Positions 1 to 8,939 of a stretch of 64,000 nucleotides of DNA are shown piece after piece. This DNA is from Alphaproteobacteria bacterium UBA3612. GTDB taxonomy: Bacteria; Pseudomonadota; Alphaproteobacteria; Sphingomonadales; Sphingomonadaceae. The stretch lies in contig DFLT01000014.1 of the NCBI GenBank assembly GCA_002375465.1, forward strand, positions 124,001 to 188,000, read 5' to 3'. Position 1 is the stretch's first letter, and each line of letters starts with the position of its first letter. Both the position numbers and the translations under genes were made by a program. The notes under the pieces are model-generated. The model was given only the letters and a program-made list of their open reading frames with translations. It searched no databases and was not told the DNA's origin.

Positions 1-1452
1 CTGGAAGGTGACGCCTTCAACACCTTTAAGGTGCAGCGCAGCCAGGCGCGCATCCAGAGCCTCGGTTTCTTCCAGGAAGGGCTGGAAATCGAGCAGAAGC
101 CCGGTTCCGGTCCGGACAAGGTAATATTGGAGGTTAACGCCCAAGAGCAGGCGACCGGCGAGCTACAATTGTCCGCAGGCTTTTCCTCGCTTGAACGGTT
201 CCTCGTTTCTGCGTCGATCCGTCAGCGAAATTTCCGAGGCCTGGGGCAGGAATTGCGCGCTTCGGCGAACCTGTCCAGCTATTCACGATCCGTGGACGTC
301 GGCTTTACCGAGCCTTATTTGTTCAACCGGAACCTTGCGCTTGGTTTCGACGTCTTCCGCCGCGATTTCAACAATTTCCGCTTCGACGGCAGTGGCAATC
401 GCGACACCACGTACGAGCAGGTTTCGACCGGTTTCCAGCTTCGCACCGGCTTCCCCATTACGGAATTCTGGTCCGCATCGCTGCGATACAATTTGCAGCT
501 AGACGACATCTTTCTGGACGAAGGAGCATTCTTCACAGACCCGGATGGTGCCTCCGGCCCTCTGGAGCCAGTGTGTGACCCGCTTCGCGCGGGACGGTTC
601 CTGTGCGATGCTATCGGCAAGCGAACGACGTCGGCGCTGGGCTACAGCATCGCCTTCGACAATACCGACAACCGGATTCGCCCCACCCGCGGGCAACGCG
701 TCGTATTCAGTCAGGACGTCGCTGGCCTTGGCGGTGTGAAATATATCCGTACAGGCTTGGACGCGGACAAATATTTCCGCTTTGGCCGCACGAACTTTGT
801 ACTCGGTGTCGGGGTCGAAGGCGGCTATATTCGCGGCTTCGGTGGCGATGATATCCGCATTAACGACCGCTATTTCCTCGGCGAACCCAGGATGCGCGGC
901 TTTGACATTCGGGGCGTTGGTCCCCGCGTTATCCGCACACGCTATGTCACAGGCACCGAAGACGGGCCGAACGCCGTCAACATTGGCGACATCGATTTCG
1001 ACGGGGAGGACGACTTCGTCGAATTGGGGCAGGAGGGTAATGCCCGGCAGGATGACGCCATCGGCGGCCAGGCCTATTATCTGGCGCGCGCGGAGTTGCA
1101 GATCCCGCTGGGTGAAGGCGTTGCGGAACTGGGTATCCGCCCGTCAATCTTTGTAGATGCCGGCGCGCTGTTCGATGTCGACTTCGATCCGGTGAATGAT
1201 ATCACGCCAATCTTCTCACAGGAGCAGACATTCACCAACCCGGATGATGAGGACGACACGCTGACGACCGACGTCCCGGTTTTCCGCGAGGAATTTTTTG
1301 GCGACAGCGCCAAGCCGCGTGTTTCCGTGGGTATCGGTGCATCCTGGAATTCACCATTCGGACCGTTCAGGTTCGATATCGCAAAGGCTCTGGTAAAGGA
1401 GCCGGGTGATGACACCCAAGTCTTCCAATTCAATGTAGGGACGTCTTTCTGA
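1..1452 (+). CDS. bamA: BamA, outer membrane protein assembly factor (3' part)
   Basis: Inserts beta-barrel proteins into the outer membrane as the core of the BAM complex. The reading frame is open from the first base, so the 5' end lies outside the window; about 483 codons remain. The visible part starts at the end of the last POTRA domain (SQARIQSLGFF at about codons 15-25) and continues as the 16-stranded Omp85 barrel. The conserved loop-6 motif is present as RMRGFDIRG near codon 298, and the protein ends in phenylalanine (NVGTSF), the usual barrel-closing signal. The stop codon overlaps the start of the next gene by one base (TGATG), so the two are almost certainly co-translated. Confidence 0.95.
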   Translation: MEGDAFNTFKVQRSQARIQSLGFFQEGLEIEQKPGSGPDKVILEVNAQEQATGELQLSAGFSSLERFLVSASIRQRNFRGLGQELRASANLSSYSRSVDVGFTEPYLFNRNLALGFDVFRRDFNNFRFDGSGNRDTTYEQVSTGFQLRTGFPITEFWSASLRYNLQLDDIFLDEGAFFTDPDGASGPLEPVCDPLRAGRFLCDAIGKRTTSALGYSIAFDNTDNRIRPTRGQRVVFSQDVAGLGGVKYIRTGLDADKYFRFGRTNFVLGVGVEGGYIRGFGGDDIRINDRYFLGEPRMRGFDIRGVGPRVIRTRYVTGTEDGPNAVNIGDIDFDGEDDFVELGQEGNARQDDAIGGQAYYLARAELQIPLGEGVAELGIRPSIFVDAGALFDVDFDPVNDITPIFSQEQTFTNPDDEDDTLTTDVPVFREEFFGDSAKPRVSVGIGASWNSPFGPFRFDIAKALVKEPGDDTQVFQFNVGTSF

Positions 1453-2105
1453 TGACCAAATTCAAAGCTCTTCTTTCCGGCACCGCTTTCTCCATGGCGG
1501 TATTGACTGCTCCGGCCTTTCCGGCCCTAGCGCAAGCACAGGCCGTTGCCATCATTAGCCCGGAAGGCGCGATCCAGGGCACGACCGCATTCCAGAATGC
1601 GCAGACCGCCATTCGCACGACCTATGCGTCGCAAATATCAAACCTCGAAACGCGGGTTCAGGCGCTGCAGGCGGAATTGACGACGGCGAGGACAAATTTC
1701 GAGAACGCCCGCTCGCAGCCTAATGCCACGGATGAAAGCGTCCGGCCGTCGGCAATGGCTTTACAACAGCTGCAGGCGCGCGCGCAGCAGGAACAGCAGC
1801 AACTTCAGCAGCCGATCGCGCTCGCAAATTCCTATGCAACCGAACAGATCGAGGTTCATTTGGACGAGGCCGTTCGCGCCGCAATGACGGCGAAGAATGT
1901 TGACCTGGTGCTGCGTCCGGAAGCTGTCGTGGCAATGGCGCCGGGCGGCGATGCGAACCTGACCGACGAGGTTGTCGCCGAACTTAACCGCCGTATCCAA
2001 AGCGTTACCGTGCAGCCTCCGGCAGACTGGGAACCCGGTGATACCATGCGCGCAGCACGACCGCAGCAGCAGGCCCCGGCCGCTGCCCAGCCGCCCGCTC
2101 AGTAA
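1452..2105 (+). CDS. skp: OmpH/Skp-family periplasmic chaperone
   Basis: 217 residues. A Sec signal peptide is visible (KFKALL, hydrophobic stretch, cleavage near ALAQA at residues 25-29). The mature part starts with the family-typical V-A-I-I-S beta strand and continues as a long Ala/Gln/Glu-rich helical arm (residues 50-120), as expected for the Skp trimer that carries unfolded outer-membrane proteins to BAM. A Gln/Pro/Ala-rich tail (last 25 residues) looks disordered. It directly follows bamA with a one-base overlap. In many Gram-negatives lpxD-fabZ-lpxA come next; here a terminator follows instead. Confidence 0.9.
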   Translation: MTKFKALLSGTAFSMAVLTAPAFPALAQAQAVAIISPEGAIQGTTAFQNAQTAIRTTYASQISNLETRVQALQAELTTARTNFENARSQPNATDESVRPSAMALQQLQARAQQEQQQLQQPIALANSYATEQIEVHLDEAVRAAMTAKNVDLVLRPEAVVAMAPGGDANLTDEVVAELNRRIQSVTVQPPADWEPGDTMRAARPQQQAPAAAQPPAQ

Positions 2106-2117
2106 GTCTCAATTCGG

Positions 2118-2166
2118 GGTGCCAGCTTCTTCAGCGTATTGGCGATGAAGAAGCTGGCGCCTTTTC
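2118..2166 (+). terminator. Rho-independent terminator after skp
   Basis: A 16-bp stem (2118-2133 with 2146-2161, one G-U pair) encloses a 12-base loop and is followed by TTTT. It lies 13 bases after the skp stop and ends the bamA-skp transcript. Confidence 0.85.
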
Positions 2167-2189
2167 TGCCCGGCCGACGCCGCGGGCGA

Positions 2190-2465
2190 TCATGACTGGA
2201 ATGCGCGCTGTTTCAAAGGTTCGGGGCTAGAATCCCTGACAGAGGCGGCCTGCGCCGCGCCATGCATGATCGCCTCGATTTCCCGAGCGACAAAACCTGC
2301 ACCATCGCCCAGCCGCCTCAGGTCGGATGCAAATCTCGACGCATCCGTTCCCGGCCTGGCCAGCGTCATGGCGTCATTCAGCGCGTCCAGAAGCCCGATC
2401 ACGGTTTCTACCGCATAGTCGCAGGCAGTTGCACTCTCGCTAATCCTGGACGGCAAGCTGTCCAT
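2190..2465 (-). CDS. Small conserved-looking hypothetical protein
   Basis: 91 residues, not recognised. A good ribosome binding site (GGGAGA, 7 bases before the ATG) supports translation. The protein is helical and amphipathic, with a central hydrophobic stretch VETVIGLLDALNDAM (about residues 20-34) and no signal peptide or membrane segment. It sits between the skp terminator and glpD on the glpD strand, 44 bases downstream of the glpD stop, and could be read as the distal gene of a glpD transcript. Function unknown. Confidence 0.6.
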   Translation of the reverse strand: MDSLPSRISESATACDYAVETVIGLLDALNDAMTLARPGTDASRFASDLRRLGDGAGFVAREIEAIMHGAAQAASVRDSSPEPLKQRAFQS

Positions 2466-2509
2466 CTTTGGTCTCCCGTGGTCAACGGGGAATAGTAGAA
2501 CTTAAAGGC

Positions 2510-4015
2510 TTAAGGCGACGTATATGATGCGCCAAAGCTTTTCGCGAACCAGCTTTCTATATTGGTGACGGTGGCCATTTCCACGCTCAGGCCCAATTTC
2601 GTGCGGCGCCACAAAACATCCTCCGCGCTTGTCGCCCATTCCTCCGCACTAAGATAATCCAGTTCGGTCTCGAAAATCCCGCCCAGGTTGCGGCCAAGCC
2701 CCTGTTCCAGCATCAACACCGCGCGTGTACCGTAGACATTGGCCAGTCGCACCACGATGTCGGGATCGTAATCTGCAAAGCGCTCCACAAGTGCGGCTCG
2801 CCAGATCAGAAAGGCGTCCCGCGCCGATTTGCCCCGGACTACCGGAATGTCCCCCCCGGGCAGGCGCGTCGTCGCCGTCCATGCCCTCGTTTCGGGATAT
2901 AATTTTTTCAGTGCCGCCTCAGCCAGCAAGCGATACGTCGTCAACTTGCCACCGATCACCGTCAGAGCCTCAGTTCCGGCATGGTCGTGCAACAGCCATT
3001 CGCGGCTGGTTTCGCGCGCGTCCTTGCCCTCCTCCAGAACCAGCGGGCGCACGCCGGCGAACGCGGCGATGATGTCGTCACGAGCAATCGGGCGGGAAAT
3101 ATAGCGGTTGGCTGCGTCCAGCAGATAATCGACCTCGCTATCCGTGGCCCCTGATTCGTCGGGACTGGCAATCGCCGTTTCCGTGGTACCGATCAGGCTA
3201 TAACGGTCATGATATGGCAGAACGAAAACCACGCGCCCGTCTGGCTGTTGCAGCATAAGCGCGTCTTCCTGTCGGCCGATGCGCGGAACGACGATGTGCG
3301 CGCCCTGAACGAGGTTCAACCGCGGCGCATCCTCAACGCCCAGCACATCTTGCGCGACTTGTTCTGCCCAAGGGCCCGTGCAATTCACGATCTTGCGCGC
3401 GTATAGCTCCCGTCCTGATTCCAGCACGACCAGCCACCCATCGTCCGACGGAAAGGCGCTCTCAACTCCGTCACGCGTGACGATTTCGGCGCCCCGTGCC
3501 AGCGCGTCCTGGGCGTTCAGGATGCACAGGCGGCTATCATCGACCCACCCGTCCCAATATCGAAAGGCATGCTTGTACTTGGCCGCGACGACAAAACCGG
3601 CACGATCACGCCTCAGGTCGATCTTGCTGGAATTCGGGATGGAGGTTCGCTTGGCCAGACGATCATACAGCCATAGGCCAATACGAATGAGCCAGCCGGG
3701 CCGCGTATCCTCCGACAGCGGCAGGACGAAGGGCAGGGGCCAACTGATATGCGGCGCCAGGTTCAACAGAACCTCCCGCTCTGCCAGCGCCTTCCTGACC
3801 AGCTTGAATTCATAGAATTCCAGATAGCGAAGGCCGCCATGGATCAGCTTCGTCGATGCGGAAGACGTGCCGCCGCCAATATCGCCCGCTTCGACCAGCA
3901 CAACGTCCAGATCGCGTCCCGCCGCATCCCGGGCGATGCCGCAGCCATTGATGCCACCCCCGATCACGAGGAGGTCGCACGTGTCGCGAAAAGTCTTGTC
4001 AGGCGTGGGGGGCAT
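2510..4015 (-). CDS. glpD: GlpD, aerobic glycerol-3-phosphate dehydrogenase
   Basis: Oxidises sn-glycerol 3-phosphate to dihydroxyacetone phosphate and passes electrons to ubiquinone at the inner membrane; FAD enzyme. 501 residues, normal for the family. The FAD-binding motif GGGINGCG is at residues 19-26, followed by the GlpD signature around GGTSSASTKLIHGGLRYL (48-65). The family C-terminal domain is present. RBS AAGGA lies 7 bases before the ATG. It is transcribed divergently from glpK, with only 40 bases between start codons. No glpF or glpR is seen nearby. Confidence 0.95.
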   Translation of the reverse strand: MPPTPDKTFRDTCDLLVIGGGINGCGIARDAAGRDLDVVLVEAGDIGGGTSSASTKLIHGGLRYLEFYEFKLVRKALAEREVLLNLAPHISWPLPFVLPLSEDTRPGWLIRIGLWLYDRLAKRTSIPNSSKIDLRRDRAGFVVAAKYKHAFRYWDGWVDDSRLCILNAQDALARGAEIVTRDGVESAFPSDDGWLVVLESGRELYARKIVNCTGPWAEQVAQDVLGVEDAPRLNLVQGAHIVVPRIGRQEDALMLQQPDGRVVFVLPYHDRYSLIGTTETAIASPDESGATDSEVDYLLDAANRYISRPIARDDIIAAFAGVRPLVLEEGKDARETSREWLLHDHAGTEALTVIGGKLTTYRLLAEAALKKLYPETRAWTATTRLPGGDIPVVRGKSARDAFLIWRAALVERFADYDPDIVVRLANVYGTRAVLMLEQGLGRNLGGIFETELDYLSAEEWATSAEDVLWRRTKLGLSVEMATVTNIESWFAKSFGASYTSP

Positions 4016-4055
4016 GCCGTTTTCCTTAACGCCCGCTGCGCGCTAGGGAAGCGAT

Positions 4056-5531
4056 ATGGGTGAACATATTCTTGTTATAGATGAAGGCACGACATCGACG
4101 CGGGCAGTCGTGTTTACCGCGGCTGGGCGCATCGCGGCGGAGGCTGCGCAACCGCTGAAGCAAAGTTTCCCCCGTCCGGGCTGGGTTGAACATGATGCCG
4201 AACAGATATGGACGGACACCAAAGCCTGCATAGAAGCCGTTACGACCAGCATCGGCGTTGCGAACATCCATTGCATCGGCATCACGAACCAGCGTGAAAC
4301 GGTCGTCTTCTGGGACCGCCGCTCCGGGCGGCCGCTGGCCCCCGCCATCGTATGGCAGGACAGGCGCACGGCCGCCCTGTGCGCCGAGCTGAAAAAGGCA
4401 GGGCATGAGCCTAAGATTCAGGCGCGGACCGGCCTGTTGCTGGACCCTTATTTTACCGGCACAAAGATATCATGGGCGCTGGATAATTGGCCAGAGGTGC
4501 GTGCGGCGGCCAATGCGGGCAGTCTGTGTGTTGGAACGGTCGATACCTATCTGCGCTATCGTCTTTCGGCCGGCGACATATTCGAAACCGACGCCACGAA
4601 TGCGTCGCGTACCCTGCTGATGGACCTGACGAAGGCATCCTGGTCGCCCGAATTGTGCAGTCTGCTCGGTGTGCCCGAGGATTTGTTGCCAAGTATCGGC
4701 CATTGTGCTGGCCTTCTGGGCGAGGCACGCCTTGGCGATATGATGGTGCCCATAACCGGCGCGGCGGGTGACCAGCATGCCGCGGCGGTCGGGCAGGGGT
4801 GTCTTGTGGCTGGGGAAGTGAAGGCCACCTATGGGACAGGAGCGTTTCTGATCGCCAATGCGGGGTCGCAGCCCGCAATCTCGAAACATAAATTGCTGTC
4901 CACGCTCGCTTGGAAGCTGCGCGATCAGACGGTTTACGCCCTTGAAGGAAGCATCTTTGTCGCCGGCAGTGCGGTTCAATGGCTGCGTGACAGTCTGGGC
5001 CTGATCGAGAGCGCTGCCGAAACTGAATCCCTGGCGCGTTCCATGCCGGATTGCGACGGGGTCGTCTTCGTGCCCGCCTTCGCCGGTCTCGGTGCGCCAT
5101 ATTGGGAGCCGGAGGCGCGGGGCGTCATTTCGGGGCTGACAGGTGGCGTAAAGAAGGCCCACATCGTGCGCGCCTGTCTGGAGGCAATGGCAAACCAGAC
5201 GGCGGACGTTCTGGACGCTATGGCAGCCGACGGAATAGACCCAAGCATTCTGAAAATCGACGGCGGCATGGTACGGAACGATTGGCTCTGCCAGGATCTC
5301 GCTGATACGCTGAATATCGAGGTGGAACGGCCAGAGATTATTGAGACGACTGCGCTGGGTGCCGCGATGTTGGCAGGGGTGGGTTCGGGCTTGTTTGCCT
5401 CGCTGGAAGATGCGGTTGCGAATATGCGCCACGTTGAACGCCGGTTTGCCCCCCAAGCGTCGCAAGCGACCCGCGATGAGCGCCGCGCATCGTGGAAAAA
5501 GGCGGTCGCTCAGGTGAAGGCAGGGCTCTGA
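4056..5531 (+). CDS. glpK: GlpK, glycerol kinase
   Basis: Phosphorylates glycerol to sn-glycerol 3-phosphate with ATP, feeding GlpD next door. 491 residues, full length for an FGGY kinase. The N-terminal phosphate-binding motif DEGTTSTR is at residues 9-16. The substrate-site motif TNQRET and the C-terminal FGGY features (ATYGTGAF; KIDGGMVRNDWLCQ) are visible. RBS AGGGAAG precedes the ATG. Its divergent partner is glpD; glycerol uptake must rely on genes elsewhere or on diffusion. Confidence 0.95.
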   Translation: MGEHILVIDEGTTSTRAVVFTAAGRIAAEAAQPLKQSFPRPGWVEHDAEQIWTDTKACIEAVTTSIGVANIHCIGITNQRETVVFWDRRSGRPLAPAIVWQDRRTAALCAELKKAGHEPKIQARTGLLLDPYFTGTKISWALDNWPEVRAAANAGSLCVGTVDTYLRYRLSAGDIFETDATNASRTLLMDLTKASWSPELCSLLGVPEDLLPSIGHCAGLLGEARLGDMMVPITGAAGDQHAAAVGQGCLVAGEVKATYGTGAFLIANAGSQPAISKHKLLSTLAWKLRDQTVYALEGSIFVAGSAVQWLRDSLGLIESAAETESLARSMPDCDGVVFVPAFAGLGAPYWEPEARGVISGLTGGVKKAHIVRACLEAMANQTADVLDAMAADGIDPSILKIDGGMVRNDWLCQDLADTLNIEVERPEIIETTALGAAMLAGVGSGLFASLEDAVANMRHVERRFAPQASQATRDERRASWKKAVAQVKAGL

Positions 5532-5661
5532 TCGGAAGCGGTGGCTGCTGTCGTGATCGCCGTGCTAACCCGTCCCTGATGTGCATGATGCGGGTTTCCA
5601 GCGGGCCGTTTTCGGCATGACCGGCACGGCTTTGTTCAATGAATTATAAGAGGGGGATCGA

Positions 5662-5841
5662 ATGGGAAGCGTGGTTCAGATTGCCTTGTCACTGGCGGTG
5701 GTGTTCGCCGTAATATTGGCAGCAGCGGGAATTTTTATCGTCCTCCGCCGTCCTCGCACGGAACGAACGAAGGGGCTGTTGATGATCGCCGTCGCGGCCG
5801 TGACGGTGGTGAACATCTGGCTGCTTACCGCGCCGCTTTAG
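5662..5841 (+). CDS. Small two-segment membrane protein (59 aa)
   Basis: ATG with a strong purine-rich RBS (GAGGGGG, about 6 bases upstream); 59 codons ending in TAG. The translation has two hydrophobic helices (about residues 4-28 and 39-56) joined by a basic loop (RRPRTERTKG), so a helical hairpin with a cytoplasmic loop is predicted. No known family is recognised. It lies alone between glpK and the next small gene, on the same strand. Confidence 0.6.
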   Translation: MGSVVQIALSLAVVFAVILAAAGIFIVLRRPRTERTKGLLMIAVAAVTVVNIWLLTAPL

Positions 5842-5894
5842 AACTTTTTCGGGCGTCCTCCGTTGTCGAAGGAGGTAGCGCCGAAAGGACTGAA

Positions 5895-6050
5895 ATGAAA
5901 ACGCCCGCTCAAGACGGAATGGACCCCAAAAGTTTGGCCAAGACGATCAAGAACAAGGGGGAATTGATTGCCGACGAGCAATTGAACGAGGATCTGGCCG
6001 TGACCGGGAAACCAGAGAAGAAAGAGCAGCCCACCAATGCGCCGGAGTAA
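5895..6050 (+). CDS. Small hydrophilic protein (51 aa)
   Basis: ATG preceded by GAAAGGA; 51 codons ending in TAA. The sequence is charged and probably disordered at the C-terminus (KPEKKEQPTNAPE), with a helical LAKTIKNKGELIADEQL segment. Not recognised. The good RBS and placement 53 bases after the preceding small gene suggest a real two-gene unit upstream of tRNA-Ala. Confidence 0.5.
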   Translation: MKTPAQDGMDPKSLAKTIKNKGELIADEQLNEDLAVTGKPEKKEQPTNAPE

Positions 6051-6056
6051 GGGTGC

Positions 6057-6085
6057 TTGCCCAAACCGCGTTGCTTTCCTATAGC
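6057..6085 (+). promoter_or_regulatory. Promoter of tRNA-Ala
   Basis: TTGCCC (6057-6062), a 17-base spacer, then TATAGC (6080-6085); 32 bases before the tRNA. The -35 box overlaps no coding sequence. Confidence 0.6.
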
Positions 6086-6117
6086 GCGCGCCGGTCTGGA
6101 GTCCCGCAAAACTTCGG

Positions 6118-6193
6118 GGGGCTGTAGCTCAGTTGGGAGAGCGCTGCCTTCGCAAGGCAGAGGTCGAGGGTTCGAATCCCTTCAGCTCCACCA
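6118..6193 (+). tRNA. tRNA-Ala(CGC)
   Basis: 76 bases forming a complete cloverleaf. Acceptor GGGGCTG pairs with CAGCTCC; D stem GCTC/GAGC; anticodon stem CTGCC/GGCAG around TTCGCAA, anticodon CGC; T arm GAGGG-TTCGAAT-CCCTT; 3' CCA is encoded. It reads GCG alanine codons. Confidence 0.95.
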
Positions 6194-6220
6194 GACCCCA
6201 CCGCATCGTCCGACCATGTT

Positions 6221-7492
6221 TTAACCGACGACGTCGTTCAGTAATCTTTCCACCTTCGCAAATTGTTCGCTGCGCGTCAGGGCGAGTGCGGGACCATCAG
6301 GCAGGTCAGGGAGCCTGCCTGCCTTACGTTGCTGGGTCTTTTCCGACAGCCACGCGGCTATTTCTGCGGGATCATTAGAAACGAGGCCTAATTTATTCCG
6401 CCGGATCACATCGGCTGCCTCACCTTCCAACTGGCCATGGCAGAGGATGGGCCGACGGGCGCCGGCATATTCATACAGTTTCCCGGCGACGACGTGCTTC
6501 TCTCCTTCGGTGTCGAAACGAAGCAGGAGCAGAATGTCGGCAGCACGTTCGATCCGCAGAACTTCGGCGCGGGGGATAGGCGGGTGCGTCTCTACAAGAT
6601 TCGCCACCCCTTCCTCCTGCGCCATTTCGAGGCCGATTTCTGCGTCTTCCCCGTAAAGGCGTACGCGTACATCATTCGCCGCCGCGCCCATCGTCCCCAG
6701 TGCTGCAAACAGGGGGCGTGGCGAACGGCGACCTCCATAGGTGGACCCGGCATGGACAATCGTCAGCGCCTCGGGGTCCAGCGGCGCCACGTTCTCCAAT
6801 CCAGTAAAGTCAGTGGGGTCATATCCGTTCGCCGCCTGCACGACCGGAACGCCATAGCGCGCGGACAGGCGTTCCACCGCACCTTCGGTAACGGCAACAA
6901 TCGCGGATGCCTTTGACAGCACTCTGCGCTCCAGCCGCATTTCCACCCATTCCACGAAAGGGCGGCTGTCGGCATAAAGATTGTCCGCCCACAGGTCGCG
7001 AAGCTCCGCAACGAAGGGAACGCCTGTCTTTTCACTCAGCGCCGCGGCAACCATGTGGGAGCTGTCGGGCGGTCCGGTGGAAAACAGAATGTCGGGCCGC
7101 CATTCCTCTATCAGCTTCAGGCCAGCCGCAATGGCGGGTTCTACCCATGGGCGGTGGGCGTCGGGCAATTGCCGCAGCCGCCACCAGCTCTGCTTGAGCC
7201 GCGTCAGAAGTGACGGTGAATCCTGCGAGGCGCGCGCTTTGCCGGACGGGGCAGGGCGTCTTTGGTCTGCCTCGGTCAGGGGCGCTGACTTGCCGAAACG
7301 TACATATGGCACATGGGTAACTCTGTCGCGGGGGATTTCCGGATCGACGGCGGCAGGAAATTGCAAATTCTGCGCGGCCAGCACACGGACATCATGGTTC
7401 CGTTCTGTCAGATAGCGAGCGAATTTGGGCGCACGGACCGTGGCCGTCGGCGCGTTGGGGGGGAACATTCCGGATATGATCAGGATACGCAT
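6221..7492 (-). CDS. Glycosyltransferase, GT4-like
   Basis: 423 residues with GT-B fold features. The N-terminus IIISGMFPPNAPTATVRAPKFA carries the usual acceptor-side start of family 4 enzymes. The C-terminal donor half contains ADILLLLRFDTEGEKHVVAGKLYEYAGARRPIL, equivalent to the E-x7-E region that binds the sugar nucleotide. No membrane segment is evident, so it is probably peripheral at the cytoplasmic face. RBS AGGGG precedes the ATG. No sugar or glycan genes flank it, so donor and acceptor cannot be guessed. Its C-terminus is convergent with tRNA-Ala. Confidence 0.8.
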   Translation of the reverse strand: MRILIISGMFPPNAPTATVRAPKFARYLTERNHDVRVLAAQNLQFPAAVDPEIPRDRVTHVPYVRFGKSAPLTEADQRRPAPSGKARASQDSPSLLTRLKQSWWRLRQLPDAHRPWVEPAIAAGLKLIEEWRPDILFSTGPPDSSHMVAAALSEKTGVPFVAELRDLWADNLYADSRPFVEWVEMRLERRVLSKASAIVAVTEGAVERLSARYGVPVVQAANGYDPTDFTGLENVAPLDPEALTIVHAGSTYGGRRSPRPLFAALGTMGAAANDVRVRLYGEDAEIGLEMAQEEGVANLVETHPPIPRAEVLRIERAADILLLLRFDTEGEKHVVAGKLYEYAGARRPILCHGQLEGEAADVIRRNKLGLVSNDPAEIAAWLSEKTQQRKAGRLPDLPDGPALALTRSEQFAKVERLLNDVVG

Positions 7493-7564
7493 GTGCCCCT
7501 GTTAACGGGCGCACCTTAACAGACAAGGTGGACGCTGGCCCGGCGCCTGCATATCTGTCTGCAC

Positions 7565-8905
7565 ATGACACAATCCGTACACATCATCGGCGGCGGGATG
7601 GCCGGTTCCGAGGCTGCCTGGCAATTGGCGCAGGCCGGCATCCCCGTCATCCTGCACGAAATGCGCGGGGTGGCACGAACCGACGCCCATGCAACTGACG
7701 GCCTAGCAGAACTCGTCTGTTCCAACAGCTTCCGCAGCGACGATGCGACCGCCAATGCGGTCGGCGTCCTGCATGAGGAGATGCGCCGCCTGGGATCGCT
7801 GATCATGCGAGAGGCGGACGCCGCACGTGTGCCGGCCGGGTCGGCTCTGGCGGTAGACCGCGATATTTTTTCGGCAGGCGTGACGGCTGCGCTGGAGGCG
7901 GAGCCGCTGGTGGAAATCAGGCGAGAGATCGTGGACCGCCTGCCGGGCGCAGACGATGGACAATGGATCGTCGCGACCGGTCCGCTGACTCACGCGGCGC
8001 TGGCGGAGGACATTGCGACCCTGACGGGACAGGATCAGCTGGCGTTTTTCGACGCACTCGCGCCCATCGTCCATTTCGATTCCATCGATATGGAGACCGC
8101 CTGGTTCCAGTCGCGCTGGGACAAGGCGTCGGAGGGGGGTGATGGCAGGGATTATATAAATTGTCCGCTGGATCGCGACCAATATGAGACGTTTATCGAT
8201 GCCTTGCTGGCGGCAGAAAAGACGGAGTTCAAGGAATGGGAGGCTTCGACGCCCTATTTCGAAGGCTGCATGCCGATTGAGGTGATGGCGTCACGCGGTC
8301 GTGAGACTCTGCGTTTTGGGCCCATGAAGCCGGTTGGGCTGACCAATCCCGCTACCGGAAAACGTGCGCATGCAGTGATTCAACTGCGGCAGGACAATGC
8401 GCTCGGCACCTTGTGGAACATCGTCGGCTTTCAGACCAAGATGAAGCATGGCGAGCAGGTGAGGGTGTTTCGGACGATCCCGGGACTGGAGCAGGCGGAA
8501 TTTGCGCGCCTGGGCGGTCTGCATCGCAACACCTTCATAAAAAGCCCTGTGCTGCTGGATGAGACGCTGCGTCTGAAGGCGCGGCCGAACATCCGTTTCG
8601 CCGGTCAGATTACCGGCTGCGAAGGCTATATCGAAAGCGCTGCGATTGGCCTGATGGCGGCACGCTATGCGGCGGCAGAGGCAAAGGGGGAAACGCCGCA
8701 GACGCCGCCCGTCACGACCGCCCACGGCGCGCTGCTGTCGCACATTACCGGCGGCGCGGAGGCAGATACATTCCAGCCGATGAACGTTAATTTCGGTCTC
8801 TTCCCCATGCTGGATTATGCGCACGGTAAGAAGGAGCGGAAGGCCGGCTATGCCCGGCGCGCGCTGGAAGACATGAACGCGTGGATTGCCGCCGCCCCTG
8901 CCTGA
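7565..8905 (+). CDS. trmFO: TrmFO, folate-dependent tRNA (uracil-54) methyltransferase
   Basis: Makes m5U54 in tRNA using 5,10-methylenetetrahydrofolate as carbon donor and FAD. 446 residues, normal length. The FAD motif GGGMAGSEAAW is at residues 9-19, and HEMRG at 31-35 is the second family hallmark. Cys52 (LVCSNSFRSDD) matches the conserved N-terminal cysteine, and the cysteine in FEGCMPIEVMASRG matches the second. The C-terminal half keeps GCEGYIESAAIGLMA and PMNVNFGLFP. It replaces the SAM-dependent TrmA of enterics. It stands alone here. Confidence 0.95.
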   Translation: MTQSVHIIGGGMAGSEAAWQLAQAGIPVILHEMRGVARTDAHATDGLAELVCSNSFRSDDATANAVGVLHEEMRRLGSLIMREADAARVPAGSALAVDRDIFSAGVTAALEAEPLVEIRREIVDRLPGADDGQWIVATGPLTHAALAEDIATLTGQDQLAFFDALAPIVHFDSIDMETAWFQSRWDKASEGGDGRDYINCPLDRDQYETFIDALLAAEKTEFKEWEASTPYFEGCMPIEVMASRGRETLRFGPMKPVGLTNPATGKRAHAVIQLRQDNALGTLWNIVGFQTKMKHGEQVRVFRTIPGLEQAEFARLGGLHRNTFIKSPVLLDETLRLKARPNIRFAGQITGCEGYIESAAIGLMAARYAAAEAKGETPQTPPVTTAHGALLSHITGGAEADTFQPMNVNFGLFPMLDYAHGKKERKAGYARRALEDMNAWIAAAPA

Positions 8906-8939
8906 TAAGCCGCAGCTGCCTGATAAGTCGTCAGAGGCG

